Shown: in pieces, positions 34,826-44,175 of the stretch
Layout of the letters: the number at the start of each line of letters is the position of its first letter
Position numbering within the stretch: position 1 is the first letter of the stretch
Assembly (NCBI RefSeq): GCF_000430545.1
Contig: NZ_KE387163.1
Location: 957,045 to 1,021,044, forward strand
Source: Tenacibaculum ovolyticum DSM 18103
GTDB taxonomy: Bacteria > Bacteroidota > Bacteroidia > Flavobacteriales > Flavobacteriaceae
Direction of reading: 5' to 3'
Length of the DNA: 64,000 nucleotides
Translations under genes and position numbers: made by a program
The notes under the pieces: generated by a model
What the model was told of the DNA's origin: nothing
Seen by the model: only the letters and a program-made list of their open reading frames with translations
Database searches by the model: none

Positions 34826-34833
34826 CAAATGTA
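34826..34833 (-). promoter_or_regulatory. TACATTTG -7 element for dnaB
   Basis: Minus-strand TACATTTG is 5 bp before the dnaB ATG (34820), so the mRNA is nearly leaderless. No -33 TTG found. Confidence 0.55.
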
Positions 34834-34910
34834 AAATTTTAAGATGATACTTATAGGAACTACCTATAACTTTCTTTATACAAAATTTTGTAAACAAAAC
34901 TGTTATTAAC

Positions 34911-34942
34911 TTGTTGATAACCTACTAACTTTCTTATTTTTG
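34911..34942 (+). promoter_or_regulatory. Promoter (-33 TTGTTG, -7 TATTTTTG) for the DUF3810 gene
   Basis: TTGTTG at 34911-34916, an 18-base spacer to TATTTTTG at 34935-34942, and the ATG only 5 bases later at 34948. A near-leaderless arrangement. Confidence 0.65.
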
Positions 34943-34947
34943 AAGTT

Positions 34948-36018
34948 ATGCAGTACAATAAAAAACAAGTAATACTCGCCTTAACCTTACCTTTTCAAAT
35001 ATTAATTGTGCAATTTTTAAGCCAGAAACCTCAATGGGTGGAACAATATTACAGTAATAGGTTGTACCAATACATCTCGTCTTTTTTTAGATTTATTTTT
35101 GGATGGATACCATTTTCCGTTGGTGATGTTTTAGGTTTCATTTTGCTTTTTTTATTAACAAAAGCTGTTTATCGTTTAATTAAAAATCGATTTAAAAACA
35201 GTATCACACAATTAATCAGACTTATAGCAACTTTATCTATAATTTATTTTTGTTTTTATACTTTTTGGGGATTAAATTACTTTAGAGAACCCTTAGCCAA
35301 AAACCTTGGGCTACAACAATCCAATTACACCACAGAACAATTAATACAAACGACTAAAAAAATTGTTTTAGAGCTAAATAAAATCCACCTAAAAATTACA
35401 GATAACGATACAATTAAGATTGAATCACCTTATACTCAAAAAGAAATTTACACGTTAGCACCTAATGGCTATAAAAAGTTAGCAGTTATTTACCCACAGT
35501 TAACATACAAAACTCCTTCAATAAAAAATTCTTTAGTTAGTTTATTTCAATCTTATAACGGTACTGCTGGCTACATAAATCCAATTACAGGTGAAGCACA
35601 AGTAAATGATATGATTCCAAAAACAGGATATCCCTCAACAACTTGTCATGAAATGGCACATCAAATTGGTTGGGCTGCTGAAAACGATGCCAATTTTGTT
35701 GGTTTTCTTGCATCAATTTACAATGATGACCTCTACTTTAAATATTCGGGATACCGCATGGCTTATAATTATTGTATTGGCCAAGTTTATAAACATGATA
35801 AAAAACTAGCTAAAGAAATAAAACAAAGTGTAAACAAAGGAATCTATAAAGATTATAGAGACAGTTATTTACATTGGAAAAAATTTGACAACCCTATTGA
35901 ACCTTATTTTAAAAAAGGATATAATTCTTATTTAAAAGCAAACAATCAATCAAAAGGAATTAAATCTTACAGTTATGTAGTAGATTTGTTAATTGCTTAC
36001 TTTAAGCAAAACAAATAA
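34948..36018 (+). CDS. DUF3810 family membrane protein with HExxH motif
   Basis: A 356-residue protein with three hydrophobic segments in the first 115 residues (ILALTLPFQILIVQFL; VGDVLGFILLFLL; LIRLIATLSIIYFCFYTFW). A large soluble domain carries TTCHEMAHQIGWAAENDANF, a zinc-peptidase-like HExxH with a downstream Glu/Asp. It fits the DUF3810 family of Bacteroidota. The metal-binding role is inferred from the motif; no substrate is known. It starts divergently from dnaB and is followed by a lipoprotein gene in the same direction. Confidence 0.82.
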   Translation: MQYNKKQVILALTLPFQILIVQFLSQKPQWVEQYYSNRLYQYISSFFRFIFGWIPFSVGDVLGFILLFLLTKAVYRLIKNRFKNSITQLIRLIATLSIIYFCFYTFWGLNYFREPLAKNLGLQQSNYTTEQLIQTTKKIVLELNKIHLKITDNDTIKIESPYTQKEIYTLAPNGYKKLAVIYPQLTYKTPSIKNSLVSLFQSYNGTAGYINPITGEAQVNDMIPKTGYPSTTCHEMAHQIGWAAENDANFVGFLASIYNDDLYFKYSGYRMAYNYCIGQVYKHDKKLAKEIKQSVNKGIYKDYRDSYLHWKKFDNPIEPYFKKGYNSYLKANNQSKGIKSYSYVVDLLIAYFKQNK

Positions 36019-36034
36019 AATTAAATTACTACCT

Positions 36035-36589
36035 ATGAAATACTTTTCTGCTGTTTTCGTATTTTTTTTACTTATTTCCTGCAATTCACTTCCTAATTTA
36101 AATGAGGAATTTAATTGTAAAGCTGTAAATTCATACGATAATTTAAAAACACATAATGATGTTAGAAAGATGTTTAGTACTCAACTTCCCAAAAATTGGA
36201 AAGTGAATTTATATTATGATAACGCAAAAACATCAGTTTATGCTGCTGATACAACTGTCAGCTTAACAAAAACGACACTTATTGATGTTACTTTAGTACA
36301 TAAAACGGTTTTTATTGACAATACTTTTAAACAAAAAATTACGGGTGATAATAAGAAAATGCAATTATCAGAAGTAAAAACAAATGCTATAAATTTATTA
36401 AAAAGGCCTTCATATTACAGTTATGCTAAAGGTAAAAAAAACAACTACACATATCATATCTTAAATACATTTACCAAAGTAAATTCTGAAAATTTCTTAC
36501 ATATTAAAACTGAAGTTTATGGAGATTCTTTAGTTGACAAACGAATATGTAAAGCCATAAAATTAATAGACAAAATACAATTGAATTAG
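36035..36589 (+). CDS. Lipoprotein of unknown function
   Basis: A 184-residue protein with a lipoprotein signal (FVFFLLISC, Cys at about 16). The mature part contains QLPKNWKVNLYYDNAKTSVYA and SYYSYAKGKKNNYTYHIL and is predicted mostly beta. The ATG at 36035 is chosen because it opens the signal peptide; a longer frame reaches TTG 35993 inside the preceding gene. It lies 16 bp after the DUF3810 gene in one operon. No family is recognised. Confidence 0.75.
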   Translation: MKYFSAVFVFFLLISCNSLPNLNEEFNCKAVNSYDNLKTHNDVRKMFSTQLPKNWKVNLYYDNAKTSVYAADTTVSLTKTTLIDVTLVHKTVFIDNTFKQKITGDNKKMQLSEVKTNAINLLKRPSYYSYAKGKKNNYTYHILNTFTKVNSENFLHIKTEVYGDSLVDKRICKAIKLIDKIQLN

Positions 36590-36590
36590 T

Positions 36591-36598
36591 TATTTTTG
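36591..36598 (+). promoter_or_regulatory. TATTTTTG -7 element for pepT
   Basis: TATTTTTG lies directly after the stop of the lipoprotein gene, 20 bp before the pepT ATG (36619). Confidence 0.5.
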
Positions 36599-36618
36599 AA
36601 ACGCTTAAAATTATAACA

Positions 36619-37857
36619 ATGAACAAACAACATATCATCGATAGATTTATAAAATATGTAACTATTGATACTGAAAGTGATCCTAACAATCCTGCTTTTC
36701 CTAGTACAGAGAAACAATGGGATTTAGCAAGAGTTCTGGAAAAAGAATTGAAAGAACTAGGAATGGAAGATGTTGACTTAGATGAAAACTGCTATTTAAT
36801 GGCTACGTTACCTAGTAATTTAGATTACGAAGTACCAACTATTGGTTTTGTTGCTCATATTGATACAAGTCCTGATTTTACTGGAGCAAATGTAAAACCT
36901 CAAATTCATGAAAATTATGATGGTAAAGACATTCTTTTAAACAAAGAACAAAACATTGTATTATCTCCTGATTATTTTGATGATTTATTACAATACAAAG
37001 GGCAAACAATTATTACTACAGATGGTACTACTTTATTAGGTGCCGATGATAAAGCTGGTGTTACCGAAATTGTTTCAGCAATGGAATATTTAATTCAACA
37101 TCCAGAAATTAAATACGGAAAAATTAGAGTATGCTTTCCTCCTGATGAAGAAGTTGGTAAAGGAGCTCACATGTTTGATGTAGAAAAATTTGGCGCACAA
37201 TGGGCTTACACCATTGACGGAAGTCAAATTGGTGAGCTAGAATATGAAAACTTTAATGCAGCTGGTGCAAAAATTACCATTAATGGTAAAATAGTACACC
37301 CTGGGTATGCAAAAGGGAAAATGATTAATTCAATGACTATCGCTAGTGAATTAATCAATGCTTTGCCTGAAGATGAAGTTCCTGAAAAAACGACTGGTTA
37401 TGAAGGTTTTTTCCACTTACATCAAATGGAAGGAAAGGTCGAAAAAACAGTTTTGCAATATATCATTAGAGACCATGATATGGAATTGTTTAAAAACCGT
37501 AAACAAGCTATGTTAGATTTAGTTTCTGTGATGAACACTAAATTAGGAAAAGACCTTATTGAAATTGAAATAAAAGATCAATACTACAATATGAAGGAAA
37601 AAGTAACCCCTGTTATGCATATTGTTGATATTGCCGAAGAGGTTATGAACGATCTTGGTATAGAACCTTTAATAAAAGCTATTCGTGGTGGTACTGACGG
37701 ATCTCAGTTATCATACAAAGGATTACCTTGCCCAAACATATTTGCTGGTGGTCATAACTTTCATGGACGTTATGAATACGTTCCTGTAGAAAGTATTCTT
37801 AAAGCAACTGAAGTAATTGTTGGTATTGCCAAAAAAGTAGCTACAAAATTTAAATAG
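36619..37857 (+). CDS. pepT: Peptidase T (tripeptidase)
   Basis: A 412-residue M20 metallopeptidase that removes N-terminal residues from tripeptides in the cytoplasm. The two-zinc site is visible: GFVAHIDTSPDF (His-x-Asp), LLGADDKAGVTEI (bridging Asp), PPDEEVGKGAHMFD (catalytic and ligand Glu) and GGHNFHGRYEYVP (final His). RGGTDGSQLS supports PepT specifically. Length is normal. Confidence 0.96.
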   Translation: MNKQHIIDRFIKYVTIDTESDPNNPAFPSTEKQWDLARVLEKELKELGMEDVDLDENCYLMATLPSNLDYEVPTIGFVAHIDTSPDFTGANVKPQIHENYDGKDILLNKEQNIVLSPDYFDDLLQYKGQTIITTDGTTLLGADDKAGVTEIVSAMEYLIQHPEIKYGKIRVCFPPDEEVGKGAHMFDVEKFGAQWAYTIDGSQIGELEYENFNAAGAKITINGKIVHPGYAKGKMINSMTIASELINALPEDEVPEKTTGYEGFFHLHQMEGKVEKTVLQYIIRDHDMELFKNRKQAMLDLVSVMNTKLGKDLIEIEIKDQYYNMKEKVTPVMHIVDIAEEVMNDLGIEPLIKAIRGGTDGSQLSYKGLPCPNIFAGGHNFHGRYEYVPVESILKATEVIVGIAKKVATKFK

Positions 37858-37878
37858 AAACATATATATCTTAAATAA

Positions 37879-37908
37879 AAAACTCTAGCTAACGCTAGAG
37901 TTTTTTTT
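37879..37908 (+). terminator. pepT terminator
   Basis: 11-bp stem AAAACTCTAGC with complement around TAAC, then eight T. Confidence 0.88.
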
Positions 37909-38065
37909 ATGATTTTTCTATCCCCAAAAGAAAATACCATAATATAAAATGAAACCCCTTTCTTTCATTTCGTGGCAAAGATGATTTATTTTCACATCAT
38001 ATTTTACAGGAAAAACACCTTGTTTTTCACAAAAAACATTGATTTGTATATTTCTTATAAATAAT

Positions 38066-38095
38066 TTGTTTAAAAAAACTGCTTATCTACATTTG
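38066..38095 (+). promoter_or_regulatory. lysA promoter (-33 TTG, -7 TACATTTG)
   Basis: TTG 38066-38068, 19-base spacer, TACATTTG 38088-38095, then 24 bp to the ATG. A full consensus promoter. Confidence 0.75.
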
Positions 38096-38119
38096 ACACT
38101 TATTAATACATAGACAAAA

Positions 38120-39328
38120 ATGAATAGAGAAGAGTTATTAAATTTAGCCAACAAGTATGGTTCGCCACTTTATGTATATGATACTGAAAAGATAATAAAT
38201 CAGTATAAAAATATGACGGCTGCTTTTTCTAAAGTTAAAAACTTAAAGATAAATTACGCTGCCAAAGCACTATCTAATATAAATATTTTAAAAGTATTTA
38301 AATCCCTAAAAAGTGGTTTAGATACAGTTTCTATTCAAGAAGTAAGATTAGGTTTACTTGCAGGTTTTGCACCTAAAGATATTATTTATACTCCAAATGG
38401 TGTTTCGCTTCAAGAAATTGAAGAAGTAGCTAAATTAGGAATACAAATTAATATTGATAATTTATCCATATTAGAATTATTTGGACAAAAACATCCTAAA
38501 ACACCTGTTTGTATTCGAATTAATCCACACATTATGGCAGGAGGAAATAGCAATATTTCTGTTGGGCATATTGACTCTAAATTTGGAATTTCAATTCATC
38601 AAGTACCACATATAAAACGAGTTGTTGAAAATACAGGAATGCGTATTAATGGTATACACATGCATACAGGTTCTGATATTTTAGATATTGACACTTTTAT
38701 AAGGGCTTCTGACATATTATTTGATGTTGCTAAGCAATTTAAAAATATTGATTTTATAGATTTTGGAAGTGGTTTTAAAGTTCCTTATAAAAAAGATGAT
38801 ATCTCTACAGATATTATTGAATTAGGAGATAAACTATCTGATAGGTTTAATAAATTTTGCAAGGTTTACGGGAAAAATGTTACACTAATGTTTGAACCAG
38901 GTAAATTTTTAGTTAGTGAATCAGGTTATTTTTTAGCAAAAGTAAATGTTATTAAACAAACAACTTCTACTGTTTTTGCAGGTATCGATAGTGGTATGAA
39001 TCATTTAATACGCCCAATGCTTTATAACTCATATCATACTATCGAAAACTTATCAAACCCTAAAGGTAGAGAACGTTTTTATAGTATTGTAGGCTACATT
39101 TGTGAAACTGACACTTTTGGATCTAATAGAAGAATTAATGAAATATCAGAAGAAGATATTTTATGCTTTAATAATGCAGGTGCTTACTGTTATTCTATGG
39201 CATCTAATTACAATTCAAGATTTAAACCAGCAGAAGTTATGATCTATAAAGGAAAAGATTATTTAATTAGAAAAAGAGAAACAATAGAAGATATTCTTAG
39301 AAATCAAGAAGACCTTAAAATTATGTAA
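38120..39328 (+). CDS. lysA: Diaminopimelate decarboxylase LysA
   Basis: A 402-residue fold-type III PLP enzyme that decarboxylates meso-diaminopimelate to lysine. The PLP Lys is in KINYAAKALSN. Other signatures are IRINPHIMAGG, SKFGISIHQ, IHMHTGSDIL, the Gly-rich phosphate site IDFGSGFKVPY, EPGKFLVSESG, and the second-subunit Cys in GYICETDTFG. The pattern matches the Bacteroidota form of the enzyme. It stands alone between two terminators. Confidence 0.95.
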   Translation: MNREELLNLANKYGSPLYVYDTEKIINQYKNMTAAFSKVKNLKINYAAKALSNINILKVFKSLKSGLDTVSIQEVRLGLLAGFAPKDIIYTPNGVSLQEIEEVAKLGIQINIDNLSILELFGQKHPKTPVCIRINPHIMAGGNSNISVGHIDSKFGISIHQVPHIKRVVENTGMRINGIHMHTGSDILDIDTFIRASDILFDVAKQFKNIDFIDFGSGFKVPYKKDDISTDIIELGDKLSDRFNKFCKVYGKNVTLMFEPGKFLVSESGYFLAKVNVIKQTTSTVFAGIDSGMNHLIRPMLYNSYHTIENLSNPKGRERFYSIVGYICETDTFGSNRRINEISEEDILCFNNAGAYCYSMASNYNSRFKPAEVMIYKGKDYLIRKRETIEDILRNQEDLKIM

Positions 39329-39356
39329 TCTTAATAATTACGAATCACAAAAAGTT

Positions 39357-39398
39357 AAACCTGAATAATAGTAGTTATTGTTCAGGTTTTATTTTTTA
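39357..39398 (+). terminator. lysA terminator
   Basis: AAACCTGAA (39357-39365) pairs with TTCAGGTTT (39381-39389), followed by a T-rich run. Confidence 0.8.
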
Positions 39399-39449
39399 AT
39401 AACATTTATAAACTACAACACTTTTTTAGTATAGTATATTTATAATTTT

Positions 39450-39485
39450 TAAAAAAAAAACCTATTCAAAAATGAATAGGTTTTT
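39450..39485 (-). terminator. rplI terminator
   Basis: 12-bp stem AAAAACCTATTCA around AAAAA, followed on the minus strand by a run of at least ten T. It lies 21 bp after the rplI stop. Confidence 0.88.
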
Positions 39486-39505
39486 ATAAATGTATTTTTT
39501 AATTC

Positions 39506-39955
39506 TTACTTTTCAGCAACAACTTCAAAAACGATATCAGCAACAACTGCTCTGTGTAAACGTACAGCAGCATTGTATTTACCTAATCTTTTTACACTAC
39601 CTCCAGTAACTTTAATAAATTTCTTATCAATTGTAGTACCAGCTTTAGCTAAAGCTTCAGCAACATTAATGTTGTTTACAGAACCAAATAATTTATCTCC
39701 TGAACCTACTTTAGAAGTAATTTTTAATTCATATCCTTTAACAGCTTCTGCTATTTTAGTAGCATCTTCTATTAATTTAGCTTCTTTAAAAGCACGTTGC
39801 TTTAAATTCTCAGCTAATACTTTTTTAGCTGAAGAAGTAGCTAAAATCGCATATCCTTTAGGAATTAGGCTGTTACGACCATAACCATTTTTAACAGTTA
39901 CAACATCGTCTTTAAAACCTAAATTTTCTACGTCTTGTTTTAATATCAATTCCAT
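39506..39955 (-). CDS. rplI: Ribosomal protein bL9
   Basis: A 149-residue large-subunit protein. It shows MELILKQDVENLGFKDDVV and NGYGRNSLIPKGYA (the N-terminal rRNA-binding domain), a charged connecting helix, and a C-terminal domain with GSGDKLFGSVNN. It is the last gene of the rpsF-rpsR-rplI operon, 15 bp after rpsR. Confidence 0.98.
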   Translation of the reverse strand: MELILKQDVENLGFKDDVVTVKNGYGRNSLIPKGYAILATSSAKKVLAENLKQRAFKEAKLIEDATKIAEAVKGYELKITSKVGSGDKLFGSVNNINVAEALAKAGTTIDKKFIKVTGGSVKRLGKYNAAVRLHRAVVADIVFEVVAEK

Positions 39956-39970
39956 GTCTCTACTTCTTTA

Positions 39971-40273
39971 TTATTTTAATAAATCACCAACATATGGCAT
40001 TAAAGCTAAATGACGAGCTCTTTTAATAGCTTGTGCAACTTTACGTTGATATTTTAATGATGTTCCTGTTAAACGTCTTGGTAAAATTTTACCTTGTTCG
40101 TTTACTAAATACATTAAGAAGTCTGCATCTTTATAATCGATGTACTTAAAACCGTTCTTTTTAAAACGACAATATTTTGCTTCTTTTTTTGTTTCAATAT
40201 CAAGCGGAGTTAAGTAACGTACTTCTCCCTGCTTGTTTCCTTTTGATTGTTGTTCTATAGTTGTTGACGCCAT
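39971..40273 (-). CDS. rpsR: Ribosomal protein bS18
   Basis: A 100-residue small-subunit protein with a lysine-rich N-terminal extension before [16 protein letters not shown]. The core [20 protein letters not shown] is followed by [12 protein letters not shown]. It binds bS6 and h22/h23 rRNA. It starts 3 bp after rpsF ends. The Cys at CRF is single. Confidence 0.98.
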   Translation of the reverse strand: MASTTIEQQSKGNKQGEVRYLTPLDIETKKEAKYCRFKKNGFKYIDYKDADFLMYLVNEQGKILPRRLTGTSLKYQRKVAQAIKRARHLALMPYVGDLLK

Positions 40274-40276
40274 TTC

Positions 40277-40618
40277 TTACTTTTTTGCAGATTTAACACG
40301 TTCTCTTCTCTTTTCAGCCCACGCTTCAGCATGTTTGTCTAACTTTACAGTTAAATAACGCATAACACTATCATCTCTTCTGAACTCTAATTCAAAAGCC
40401 GAAATAACATCTCCTGCTACTTTGTAGTCTAATAAGTGGTAAAATCCACTTTTTTTCTTTTCGATTGGGTAAGCTAATTTTTTTAAGCCCCAATCTTCTT
40501 TAGAAATCATTTCTGCACCTTTAGAAAGTAAATAGTCCTCAAACTTCTTTACTGTCTCCTTTATCTGAGTTTCAGATAAAACGGGATTCAAAATGAAAAC
40601 AGTTTCGTAATGATTCAT
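40277..40618 (-). CDS. rpsF: Ribosomal protein bS6
   Basis: A 113-residue protein starting MNHYETVFILNPVLSE, with WGLKKLAYPIEKKKSGFYHL and FRRDDSVMRYLTVKLD, the normal bS6 ferredoxin-like fold. First gene of the operon; it forms a heterodimer with bS18 on the small subunit. A TATATTTG box lies 33 bp upstream. Confidence 0.98.
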   Translation of the reverse strand: MNHYETVFILNPVLSETQIKETVKKFEDYLLSKGAEMISKEDWGLKKLAYPIEKKKSGFYHLLDYKVAGDVISAFELEFRRDDSVMRYLTVKLDKHAEAWAEKRRERVKSAKK

Positions 40619-40650
40619 AATTAGATTGTTTAAAATTTATTTTAAGCCTG

Positions 40651-40658
40651 CAAATATA
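40651..40658 (-). promoter_or_regulatory. TATATTTG -7 element for rpsF
   Basis: Perfect minus-strand TAnnTTTG, 33 bp upstream of the rpsF ATG. Confidence 0.6.
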
Positions 40659-40750
40659 AGTGTTTTTAACCTATAAAAAAATGATTTACCATTTTTATTA
40701 ACTTGCTTGTTTTTAGTATTTTTACACTTCAATATTAATTAATCTTATTT

Positions 40751-41647
40751 ATGCATATCCCTGAACTCCCAAATATAATTCATTATGCCATTCCTTTTTT
40801 TGTTTTAACAATAATCATTGAAGTTACTTTAACAGTTAAAGTAAAATTAGAGGATTATGAATTTAAAGATGCAATGACATCAATTACAATGGGCTTAGGA
40901 AATGTTTTTATTGGCTTATTTACAAAAATACTTGCTTTAACTTTTTTTACCTTTTTATACCACTATCGTTTTTTTACAATACCTTTTATTTGGTGGTCAT
41001 GGATTTTATTACTTTTTGCTGATGATTTTGTTTATTATTGGAATCACAGAATTGCACATGAAAGTAGACTCTTTTGGGCAAGTCATGTAGTACATCATTC
41101 TTCTACAAAATATAATTTAAGTACTGCTTTAAGACAAACATGGTCGGGTAGTTTTTATACTTTTATCTTTTGGGCACCTTTAGCTCTTTTAGGCTTTCAT
41201 CCTCTAATGATTTTAATGCAAATGAGTGTTAGCTTATTATACCAATACTGGATTCATACAGAATTAATTCAAAAAATGCCTAAATGGTTTGAAGCAATTT
41301 TTAACACTCCAAGCCACCATAGAGTGCATCATGCTACAAACCCACAATATTTAGATAGAAATCACGCGGGTATTTTTATTATTTGGGATAAACTCTTAGG
41401 TACTTTTGAACCTGAAGTAGAAAAACCTGTTTACGGTTTAGTTACCAACATAAATACATACAACCCTATTAAAATTGCTTTTATTGAATGGTATAATATG
41501 TTAAAAGATGTTTCTACAAGTAAAACCTCTATAGGAAGAAAGTTTTTATATTTTTTAAAACCTCCAGGATGGAGACATGACGGAACAGGTAAACTCTCTG
41601 GTGATTTACGTCAAGAATGGGTAGAAAACAAAAAAGGAGAAGTTTAA
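40751..41647 (+). CDS. Sterol desaturase / fatty acid hydroxylase family protein
   Basis: A 298-residue membrane di-iron protein. Four to five hydrophobic helices surround the His clusters WNHRIAHE (HX3H), SHVVHHSS (HX2HH) and PSHHRVHHATN (HX2HH), the metal ligands of this superfamily. Members hydroxylate or desaturate lipids using O2. The C-terminal tail is soluble. It stands as a single gene divergent from rpsF. The exact lipid substrate is unknown. Confidence 0.92.
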   Translation: MHIPELPNIIHYAIPFFVLTIIIEVTLTVKVKLEDYEFKDAMTSITMGLGNVFIGLFTKILALTFFTFLYHYRFFTIPFIWWSWILLLFADDFVYYWNHRIAHESRLFWASHVVHHSSTKYNLSTALRQTWSGSFYTFIFWAPLALLGFHPLMILMQMSVSLLYQYWIHTELIQKMPKWFEAIFNTPSHHRVHHATNPQYLDRNHAGIFIIWDKLLGTFEPEVEKPVYGLVTNINTYNPIKIAFIEWYNMLKDVSTSKTSIGRKFLYFLKPPGWRHDGTGKLSGDLRQEWVENKKGEV

Positions 41648-41661
41648 AACTTCTCCTTTTT
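41631..41661. terminator. Bidirectional terminator overlapping the hydroxylase stop codon
   Basis: 15-bp perfect stem around one base (AAAAAGGAGAAGTTT and complement) with T-tracts on either strand. The TAA (41645-41647) is inside it, and the convergent gene ends at 41666. Confidence 0.85.
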
Positions 41662-41665
41662 TTAT

Positions 41666-42727
41666 TTAATTAATATCAAATCGTAAACCTAATGAAACAT
41701 TTCTCGTATCAGTATTTTTAAATAATGGATTCAAATCATATTTCACATACAAACCACACCCTTGATAAGCAATATAAGCGCTTAATCCATAATTAATTAT
41801 ATTCGTATTAAAACTATCTTTTTGCAACTCTTCTACATTTACCCCTTCCGCATTTTTATATTCTAAATATTGTCGTGTTCCTAATTTAAAACCAAAGAAA
41901 CCTCCTACTCCTAAACGAATAGATTCATGTGTTCTATCAACAATTTTATCATCTGAATACTTAGCATTTTTTGAAAAATCAAATTCTAAATGCATCGGAA
42001 AATTCATTTGTACATGACGTAATCTACTTTCACTAAGTCCGTTTTGATGTACTTTCAATATTGTTTCTTTTCCGTTTACAACATGGTACTTATTATTTTT
42101 TGCTCTTAAATTATTCCAAAGAAAAGAAATACCATATTTAAAATATGCTTTTGAAGGTTGTTTAGAAATACGTGTTTTCCATGTTAAACCTAATTCATAA
42201 AAATGCGATTTCCAAAACTTATAATCAGAATCGTTTAATGAATTAAATTTATTATTTGTTAAAACATTATTTACCCCTAGTGCAAAAACAATTTGAGAAG
42301 TTGTTCTTTTATCTCTTTCCTTTTTGTTCTTCTTTTTCTCATCATTATTTGCATTTACATGAAGGATTCTTCTATTAAAAATTGTAATATCAAACCCTTC
42401 TATTTCTGATGAATCCATTATTTTCCCATCAGTCTTATCTTGAACTAATTGTTGTAACTTTTGTTCTTGAACACCTACTAATCGTTCAATTTGTCTTGCA
42501 TGATAAAATGCTGCTGTTTTTTTAAGCGAAATGGCTTCATCACTAGTAAGTTCATTTTTATCAATTTTTAAATTAATTTCTTTGACTTTATTTTTTAAAG
42601 AATCTTTTTGTTGTTTAGTAATCTTATCAATTTTTTTTGATATTTTTTTCACTTCACTTTCAAATGTTTTCTCTTGAGATTGGGCAATAGTTGTTACTAA
42701 CAACACTAATAATAGTATTCTTTTCAT
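41666..42727 (-). CDS. Outer-membrane beta-barrel protein with coiled-coil N-terminus
   Basis: A 353-residue protein with a signal peptide (ILLLVLLVTTIAQSQ). A Lys/Glu-rich coiled-coil segment (about 25-100) precedes a C-terminal beta-barrel of alternating aromatic strands (AYFKYGISFLWNN, SIRLGVGGFFGFKLG, NTNIINYGLSAYIAYQG) that ends in LGLRFDIN. It is the third gene of an operon behind an ECF sigma factor and a candidate antisigma factor. The gene pair suggests it is regulated by or reports on envelope stress. No specific family is assigned. Confidence 0.75.
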   Translation of the reverse strand: MKRILLLVLLVTTIAQSQEKTFESEVKKISKKIDKITKQQKDSLKNKVKEINLKIDKNELTSDEAISLKKTAAFYHARQIERLVGVQEQKLQQLVQDKTDGKIMDSSEIEGFDITIFNRRILHVNANNDEKKKNKKERDKRTTSQIVFALGVNNVLTNNKFNSLNDSDYKFWKSHFYELGLTWKTRISKQPSKAYFKYGISFLWNNLRAKNNKYHVVNGKETILKVHQNGLSESRLRHVQMNFPMHLEFDFSKNAKYSDDKIVDRTHESIRLGVGGFFGFKLGTRQYLEYKNAEGVNVEELQKDSFNTNIINYGLSAYIAYQGCGLYVKYDLNPLFKNTDTRNVSLGLRFDIN

Positions 42728-42794
42728 TTTATAAATTTTTAAATTAAACAGGTAATTGGTTTGGTAAGTTTAATTATCGATAATTGGTAAGCGC

Positions 42795-43601
42795 TTATTT
42801 ATTTCTATCAGCAATTGCAACAATTACATCAGATAGTTTTAACTTGAATTTTTGCATAAAATTTTGCTTAAAATCAGCTTCTTCTAAATCATATTCTACT
42901 TCTGCTAAAATAGTTTCTGGATTAATTTTAAGATTAGATCTCATCAGTTCTTTTTCAATCGTTTCTAAAACTTTTTCTCTTTTAACTTTATATTTAGCGT
43001 AATACTCTTTTACTTCTTGTGATGAATGTGTTACAGCAAACAATAAATCATCACTACTAACCTTCACTCTCGAAGTAAATGCTGCTGTTTTTTGTGTATC
43101 ACTATTTAACAAGCTAGTATTTTCGTTCTCTTTTTTTAATGCTGCTATTTTAAAAGTTTCAGTAATTCTAACTGGCTCATTTATTAAACTAGCGATTTCT
43201 TCTTTTTTAGTCTCTTTCTGATTTTTAAATTCAGAGTTTTTAGCCGTTTTATAGTTATTTTTATTTTTTACATGTAATGTTTTTACAATTGCCTCTTCTG
43301 TTAATAAGATATCTTCTAAATTAACCTTCTTTATTTTTACTGTATCCAAATCTAAAGAAGTTTCAACTATAATAGTATCAGTAACATTTTCATTACTATT
43401 AGTTACTTGATAGAAAACACCAAGGCTAATTAATATAGTAATGCTAGCTACATAGCCTAAATACAACATCCCTTTTTTCTTCTTTTTACGTTGTTCATTA
43501 TCTAACTGAACATTTAATCGTTCCCAGGCAGATGAAGATGGTTTTAATTCTCTATCTTTTAATTTACTTGCTATATGTTTATCTATATTATTTATTTGCA
43601 T
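42795..43601 (-). CDS. Candidate antisigma factor (membrane-anchored)
   Basis: A 268-residue protein. The N-terminus (DKHIASKLKDRELKPSSSAW) resembles the short cytoplasmic domain of Flavobacterial antisigma proteins. A single transmembrane helix (GMLYLGYVASITILISLGVFYQV) follows at about 45-67. The remainder is a charged periplasmic domain. The frame extends two codons to a TTG, but the ATG at 43601 is used; it overlaps the sigma gene by 14 bp, so translation is coupled. The role is inferred from topology and position. Confidence 0.75.
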   Translation of the reverse strand: MQINNIDKHIASKLKDRELKPSSSAWERLNVQLDNEQRKKKKKGMLYLGYVASITILISLGVFYQVTNSNENVTDTIIVETSLDLDTVKIKKVNLEDILLTEEAIVKTLHVKNKNNYKTAKNSEFKNQKETKKEEIASLINEPVRITETFKIAALKKENENTSLLNSDTQKTAAFTSRVKVSSDDLLFAVTHSSQEVKEYYAKYKVKREKVLETIEKELMRSNLKINPETILAEVEYDLEEADFKQNFMQKFKLKLSDVIVAIADRNK

Positions 43602-44148
43602 TTTCAATCTTATTCATTTTTACGTAACTATTTTGCAACCACTTTCGTGCTTTAAATAATTGTGATTTAGAGGTACCTTCAGATATATTTAATTTTTTTG
43701 AAATTTCTGAATGCTTATATCCTTCAATAGCATATAAATTAAAAACTAGCTTATATCCTTCGGGTAATTTATCTATTAATGTTTGTATATCTTCTACTGA
43801 AGTATTTTCTAAACTCTCGGTAGCTACATCATTAAAAACATAATCTTCATCTGTTAATCTAATTGGATTCTTTTTATTCAAATACGTAAGGCAAGTGTTT
43901 ACCATTATTCTACGAATCCACCCTTCAAAACTTCCTTCACTTTTAAATTTTTGTAAGTTGGTAAAAACCTTTAAAAAACCTTGTAGCATTAAATCTTCTG
44001 CATGATGTAAATCTTTTACATACTGCCTACAAACTCCTAACATTTTAGGAGAAAATTGCTCAAACAATTGCTGTTGAGCCTCCCTATTGTTGTTTATCGC
44101 TTTTTTAATGAGCGACTTTTGTTTGTTATGCAATGATATAATTTTCAA
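43588..44148 (-). CDS. ECF-type RNA polymerase sigma factor
   Basis: A 186-residue sigma-70 family protein. Region 2 has EQFSPKMLGVCRQYVKDLHHAEDLMLQGFLKVF and RRIMVNTCLTYL (cited in parts). Region 4 has LPEGYKLVFNLYAIEGYKHS and a HTH EISKKLNISEGTSKSQLFKA. No ATG exists upstream in frame before a stop, and a TATATTTG promoter lies 28 bp upstream, so the start is TTG at 44148. It forms an operon with the antisigma candidate and the outer-membrane protein. Confidence 0.9.
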   Translation of the reverse strand: MKIISLHNKQKSLIKKAINNNREAQQQLFEQFSPKMLGVCRQYVKDLHHAEDLMLQGFLKVFTNLQKFKSEGSFEGWIRRIMVNTCLTYLNKKNPIRLTDEDYVFNDVATESLENTSVEDIQTLIDKLPEGYKLVFNLYAIEGYKHSEISKKLNISEGTSKSQLFKARKWLQNSYVKMNKIENANK

Positions 44149-44175
44149 GCCTCTTGTACTGTTTTTGTTGTCTTA

